Assembly (NCBI RefSeq): GCF_021025955.1
Contig: NZ_JAJNCL010000005.1
Coordinates: forward strand, 62,001 to 126,000
Source of the DNA: Rhodococcus qingshengii
GTDB taxonomy: Bacteria > Actinomycetota > Actinomycetes > Mycobacteriales > Mycobacteriaceae
Direction of reading: 5' to 3'
Length of the DNA: 64,000 nt
Below, piece by piece: positions 61,103 through 64,000 of this stretch (its first letter is position 1; the number at the start of each line of letters is the position of its first letter). Made by a program: the position numbers and the translations under genes. The notes beneath the pieces are model-generated. The model was given only the letters and a program-made list of their open reading frames with translations. It did not search any database and had not been told where the DNA came from.

Positions 61103-62323
61103 TCAGTTCGCCGGAACGCCGACGATGCCGTCCGCGATCAGTGCCGAGGCGTGATCAGCAGTGGTTCCGAGGACATCCGCGAGCACCGCAATCGAATCGC
61201 CGCCGACCTCGGAGGCCGGTCCGGTGCTCAGGTGTGCGCCGTCGAACGAGGCTGGGTTCGCGGCAGCCAGGTAACGTCCGATTCGAGGCTGATCGAGTGC
61301 GGAGAACATCGGGTTGTTCTCCAGTTCACCGGAATTCACCACTTCCTCGAAACTGCGGTACCTCTCGAACAGAACCGACGATGTGTCCAGCGCTGCAGCG
61401 ATCTCGGCGCCGCTGTGTTCCCGGAACCAATGTGAGAACAGAGCAGTGAGTACCTCTCGATGACGGTAGCGATCCGCTTCGGTGGAGAAGTCGGCCCCGA
61501 GGGCACCTTCGACGGCGTCGACAGCCGCCGTGGTGCCGGTGACCGACGCAAGGTCACGGAAATGGCGAGTAGTGAGTGCAACGATCATGAACCGTTCGTT
61601 GTCGCGGGAGACGAAATCGATTCCGTACGTGCCGTAGACGGCGTTTCCGCCGGACTCGCGACTGCGGCCGTTCACCTGTACTTCGGTAAGGTAGCCGAGA
61701 GCTCCCGCGGTGGCCAACGCGACGTCTTCGAGTGGCAGCGTGATCCGAGATCCATGTCCGGTCGAATCACGTTGACGCACTGCGGCAGTGATCGACAGGG
61801 CAGCGTACAGCCCGCACGCGACGTCCCAGGCAGGTAGGGCGTGATTGACAACTCCGGCGTAGTCCGCGGGGCCGGTGATCTGTGGAAATCCCAACGCGGC
61901 GTTGACCGTGTAGTCGACCCCCGCGCTGCCGTCGCGGCGCCCGAGGATCTCGAGAGTGATGACGTCGCTGCGCAACTGGGCCAGGGAGTCGTGGCTCATC
62001 CAGTTGCGGCCGCCGGCATTGGTGACCAGGATTCCGCCGCCAGGTCCCGGAGCCGTGACCAGTTGGCGAATCAGTTCCTGGCCGCGCTCGGCACGCATGT
62101 CCACCGAGAGTGAGCGTTTGCCCTTGTTGAGCCCGGTCCAGTAGATGCTTTCACCCTCGGCCGTCACCGGCCATCGGTTGTAGTCGGAGGCTCCTCCGAT
62201 CGGATCGATCCGGATCACGTCCGCACCGAGTTGTGAGAGAGTCAGCCCGCACAGGGGTGCGGCGACAAAGCTCGAGACCTCGACGATGCGAAGCCCGGAC
62301 AACGGGCCTGGGGTCTGAGTCAT
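61103..62323 (-). CDS. CaiB/BaiF CoA-transferase
   Basis: The 406-residue class III CoA-transferase has LSGLRIVEVSSFVAAPLCG at the N terminus (in family position of the CoA-binding fold) and catalytic Asp167 in ALPAWDVACGLYAAL, then RQRDSTGHGSRI. It is the third gene of the CitE-MaoC-CoA-transferase operon, 31 bp after the MaoC gene. With those partners the best guess is succinyl-CoA:itaconate (or mesaconate/citramalate) CoA-transferase; other C4-C5 dicarboxylates are possible. Confidence 0.9.
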   Translation of the reverse strand: MTQTPGPLSGLRIVEVSSFVAAPLCGLTLSQLGADVIRIDPIGGASDYNRWPVTAEGESIYWTGLNKGKRSLSVDMRAERGQELIRQLVTAPGPGGGILVTNAGGRNWMSHDSLAQLRSDVITLEILGRRDGSAGVDYTVNAALGFPQITGPADYAGVVNHALPAWDVACGLYAALSITAAVRQRDSTGHGSRITLPLEDVALATAGALGYLTEVQVNGRSRESGGNAVYGTYGIDFVSRDNERFMIVALTTRHFRDLASVTGTTAAVDAVEGALGADFSTEADRYRHREVLTALFSHWFREHSGAEIAAALDTSSVLFERYRSFEEVVNSGELENNPMFSALDQPRIGRYLAAANPASFDGAHLSTGPASEVGGDSIAVLADVLGTTADHASALIADGIVGVPAN

Positions 62324-62354
62324 CTGTGTTCCTCCGGGGTAGAAGAGTGTGCGG

Positions 62355-63353
62355 TCATGCCATCAACACGGTGAAACGCCAGTCGAGGACCGGATTTTGT
62401 GTTGCAGAAGCATTGTGGGAGAACACGAGTGAACGCAGCTGCACTGCGGTTCCGTGTTCGAGGGGCGACGAACCTTCGACGTGCAGTTCGCTCGAGAGGG
62501 TATCGCCCTCGTGAACGGGTCCGGTGTGATCGCACGAGTGCCACCCCAGCACTGTCGCCACGTTCGGCAGTGCGCGAGTTGCCTGGGCGAGAGCAATCCC
62601 GATGGTGTGGCCGCCGTAGACGAGGCGACCGTGGGCGCCGACGCGCTCGTCGTGGTGCGTCGCTGCGATGTTCAAGCTCAGCCGGGCAAGTTCGGGTGCA
62701 CTGGAGACGACGTCGCCGCTACTGTGGAAGACGGAGCCCACCAAGTCGGAATCGAAGTGCCTGCCGGGTACCCGATCTCGATATGTGTCGAGGTCCCAAC
62801 CGTCAGGTGATACGTACGGCGCCGGTTCGGACGGACCGATCACGGAGAGGTCGTCGGCGTGGCGAGTTCTCGTCTCGATCGGGTCGGGGCTCAGCGGGAG
62901 CATGGCGCAGCGGTAGAAGTCGAGGACCGTGTTGCCGTTCTGGTCAGCGGACGTCATCCGTAGCGCGGCAAGTCCGGTGGCGGCGCGTCCCGGCTTGGCC
63001 GAGTTCTCCCGTAGACCGACCACTTCGGTCCGTGTGTACAGGGTGTCGCCGAGCACGGGGAAGCGGTGGAATCGCAGTCCGCGGTAGAAGAGGTTCGCCT
63101 TGACATGGTGAGTCACCACGGTGGACTGACCAATGGCAACATCGGTGACCAGTCCTGGATTCGCCACTGGTGCAGTAGAACCCGTGATGCTCGCCGCTAG
63201 GTGTGCGTCGAGAGGCAGGCGCATGCGGTCGCCGAGGATTGCCTGATGGGCGGCGGCGAGTCCACTGGTCAACGTTACCGCGGGGGCTTCGTCGAAGATC
63301 TGTCCGTGGGTGAGGTCGTCGAAGTACGGTCCTCCTACGTAGTGCGCGCTCAT
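62355..63353 (-). CDS. Double-hotdog MaoC family hydratase (mesaconyl/itaconyl-CoA hydratase-like)
   Basis: The 332-residue protein has two hotdog domains. LGDRMRLPLDAHLAASITG and TAPVANPGLVTDVAIGQST resemble mesaconyl-C1-CoA hydratase (Mch), as does KANLFYRGLRFHRFPVLGD. The second domain contains HDERVGAHGRLVYGGHTIGI with a conserved Gly-His. It should hydrate a branched unsaturated CoA ester. Its start overlaps the CitE-like gene stop by ATGA, and the CoA-transferase follows. Confidence 0.88.
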   Translation of the reverse strand: MSAHYVGGPYFDDLTHGQIFDEAPAVTLTSGLAAAHQAILGDRMRLPLDAHLAASITGSTAPVANPGLVTDVAIGQSTVVTHHVKANLFYRGLRFHRFPVLGDTLYTRTEVVGLRENSAKPGRAATGLAALRMTSADQNGNTVLDFYRCAMLPLSPDPIETRTRHADDLSVIGPSEPAPYVSPDGWDLDTYRDRVPGRHFDSDLVGSVFHSSGDVVSSAPELARLSLNIAATHHDERVGAHGRLVYGGHTIGIALAQATRALPNVATVLGWHSCDHTGPVHEGDTLSSELHVEGSSPLEHGTAVQLRSLVFSHNASATQNPVLDWRFTVLMA

Positions 63354-64000
63354 ACGGTGACTCCTTCGGCTCGGGCAAGCGTACGACGCGCTGCCACGGC
63401 CACAGCTTCGTCGAGCATCTGACCGTCGAGTTGGGCGGCGCCCGAACCCAGGGCCTCGGCTTCTTCGAGTGCGGTCAATACCCGCCGGGCCTCACTGACA
63501 GCGTCCTCCGAAGGGGTGAATGCGCCAGTGGCCGAGTCGATCTGCGCCGGGTGGATGACCCATTTGCCGTCGAATCCGAGAGCGCTGGTCCAGTGCGCAG
63601 CGCGCCGGAAGGCGTCGTCGTCGGCGATGCCGAGAAAGGGCCCGTCGATTGCTGCGATGCCGGCTGCACGGCAGGCGATCAGGATTCTGTCCTGGACGGC
63701 AAGCCAGTGTTCCGACAGCGCCGAGCGCGAGCGACCCAGTGCTGCACCGAGATCGGCGTATCCGATGATCGCGCCCTGGAGGCGAGGAGTCGCGCGGGCG
63801 ATGGAGTCGGCATTCTGGACGCCGAGCGGAGTTTCGATCAGTGCTTGCAAGGTGGTGTGGTGCCCGCCTGCAGTCGCGAGGATCTGTTCGGCCTCGAGCA
63901 GTTCGTCGGACGACTCGACCTTCGGGACGATCACGCTGGTCAGCGATTCTCCGAGGGCGCCGCAGGCGATCAGGTCGTCGCGGGCCCACGGCGTTGCCAG
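63350..64000 (-). CDS. HpcH/HpaI-CitE family lyase (5' end outside window)
   Basis: The frame is open to base 64000, so the N terminus is missing; about 216 residues are seen. IVPKVESSDELLEAEQ and LIETPLGVQNADSIAR are CitE-like motifs (Mg-binding Glu in IETP), with IGYADLGAALGRSR supplying the Asp. The C-terminal half contains GFDGKWVIHPAQIDS, a CitE hallmark. CitE-like lyases cleave (S)-citramalyl-CoA, malyl-CoA or related esters; beside MaoC and a CoA-transferase a citramalyl-CoA lyase is likely. Confidence 0.9.
   Translation of the reverse strand: MATPWARDDLIACGALGESLTSVIVPKVESSDELLEAEQILATAGGHHTTLQALIETPLGVQNADSIARATPRLQGAIIGYADLGAALGRSRSALSEHWLAVQDRILIACRAAGIAAIDGPFLGIADDDAFRRAAHWTSALGFDGKWVIHPAQIDSATGAFTPSEDAVSEARRVLTALEEAEALGSGAAQLDGQMLDEAVAVAARRTLARAEGVTV

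Noticed and set aside
1-64000. CRISPR arrays, tRNA or rRNA genes, insertion sequences, prophage
   Set aside because: I looked for evenly spaced repeats, cloverleaf-like segments, transposase or integrase motifs and found none.

Overview
The window is high-GC actinobacterial DNA, most likely from Rhodococcus (erythropolis/qingshengii type). Signs are the many GTG/TTG starts, ATGA/GTGA stop-start overlaps, an MmpL-type transporter, an IlvX-like ThDP enzyme, the DUF4178-DUF2617-DUF4247-DUF350-aminopropyltransferase cluster, and the density of acyl-CoA enzymes with TetR, MarR and LysR regulators. It reads as a chromosomal catabolic region. I see no rRNA, tRNA, CRISPR array, transposase or phage gene. 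Genus and species are inference from recognised families, not from a search.

Left part (1-9.7 kb): the end of an acyl-CoA dehydrogenase, an SDR, three TetR regulators, an SRPBCC protein, a LuxR remnant beside a 29-bp duplication, an ABC exporter divergent from its probable TetR repressor with a 26-bp palindrome between them, and an overlapping acyl-CoA dehydrogenase / APH-family kinase / SDR operon. That operon resembles the ACAD10/11 and lva (4-hydroxyacyl-CoA) systems.

9.7-16.3 kb: an overlapping alkylation-repair operon (O6-alkylguanine transferase, sigma factor, second alkyltransferase, AlkA glycosylase), an RND/MmpL transporter, and a family-A DNA polymerase lacking the 5' nuclease. 16.3-23 kb: marR-pxpB-pxpC opposite an alpha/beta hydrolase, small exported and membrane proteins, succinate-semialdehyde dehydrogenase, and a DUF3533-like membrane protein.

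23-33.6 kb: a five-gene membrane operon (DUF4178, DUF2617, DUF4247 lipoprotein, DUF350, membrane-anchored spermidine-synthase-like protein), then a crotonase-ilvX pair, a GAP/Sap-like membrane protein, and two tandem paralogous SEC-C zinc-motif proteins of about 635 residues. 33.6-43.6 kb: beta-oxidation-type genes (aldehyde dehydrogenase, crotonase, acyl-CoA ligase, two acyl-CoA dehydrogenases, SDR, CoA-transferase, thiolase). 43.6-45.4 kb: a secreted metallophosphoesterase behind a DasR-box-like palindrome.

45.4-64 kb: a catabolic regulon. A ligase-MBL-hydratase-isomerase operon is bracketed by two LysR pairs in mirror order. It is followed by a minus-strand operon (MFS transporter, thiolase, SDR, ligase, nitronate-monooxygenase-like protein), a plus-strand acyl-CoA dehydrogenase, and a CoA-transferase / MaoC hydratase / CitE-like lyase trio that runs off the end. 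The trio looks like an itaconate or mesaconate (C5-dicarboxylate) module. Matching ATAG-N7-CTAT dyads lie in both main divergent promoter regions, suggesting shared LysR control.
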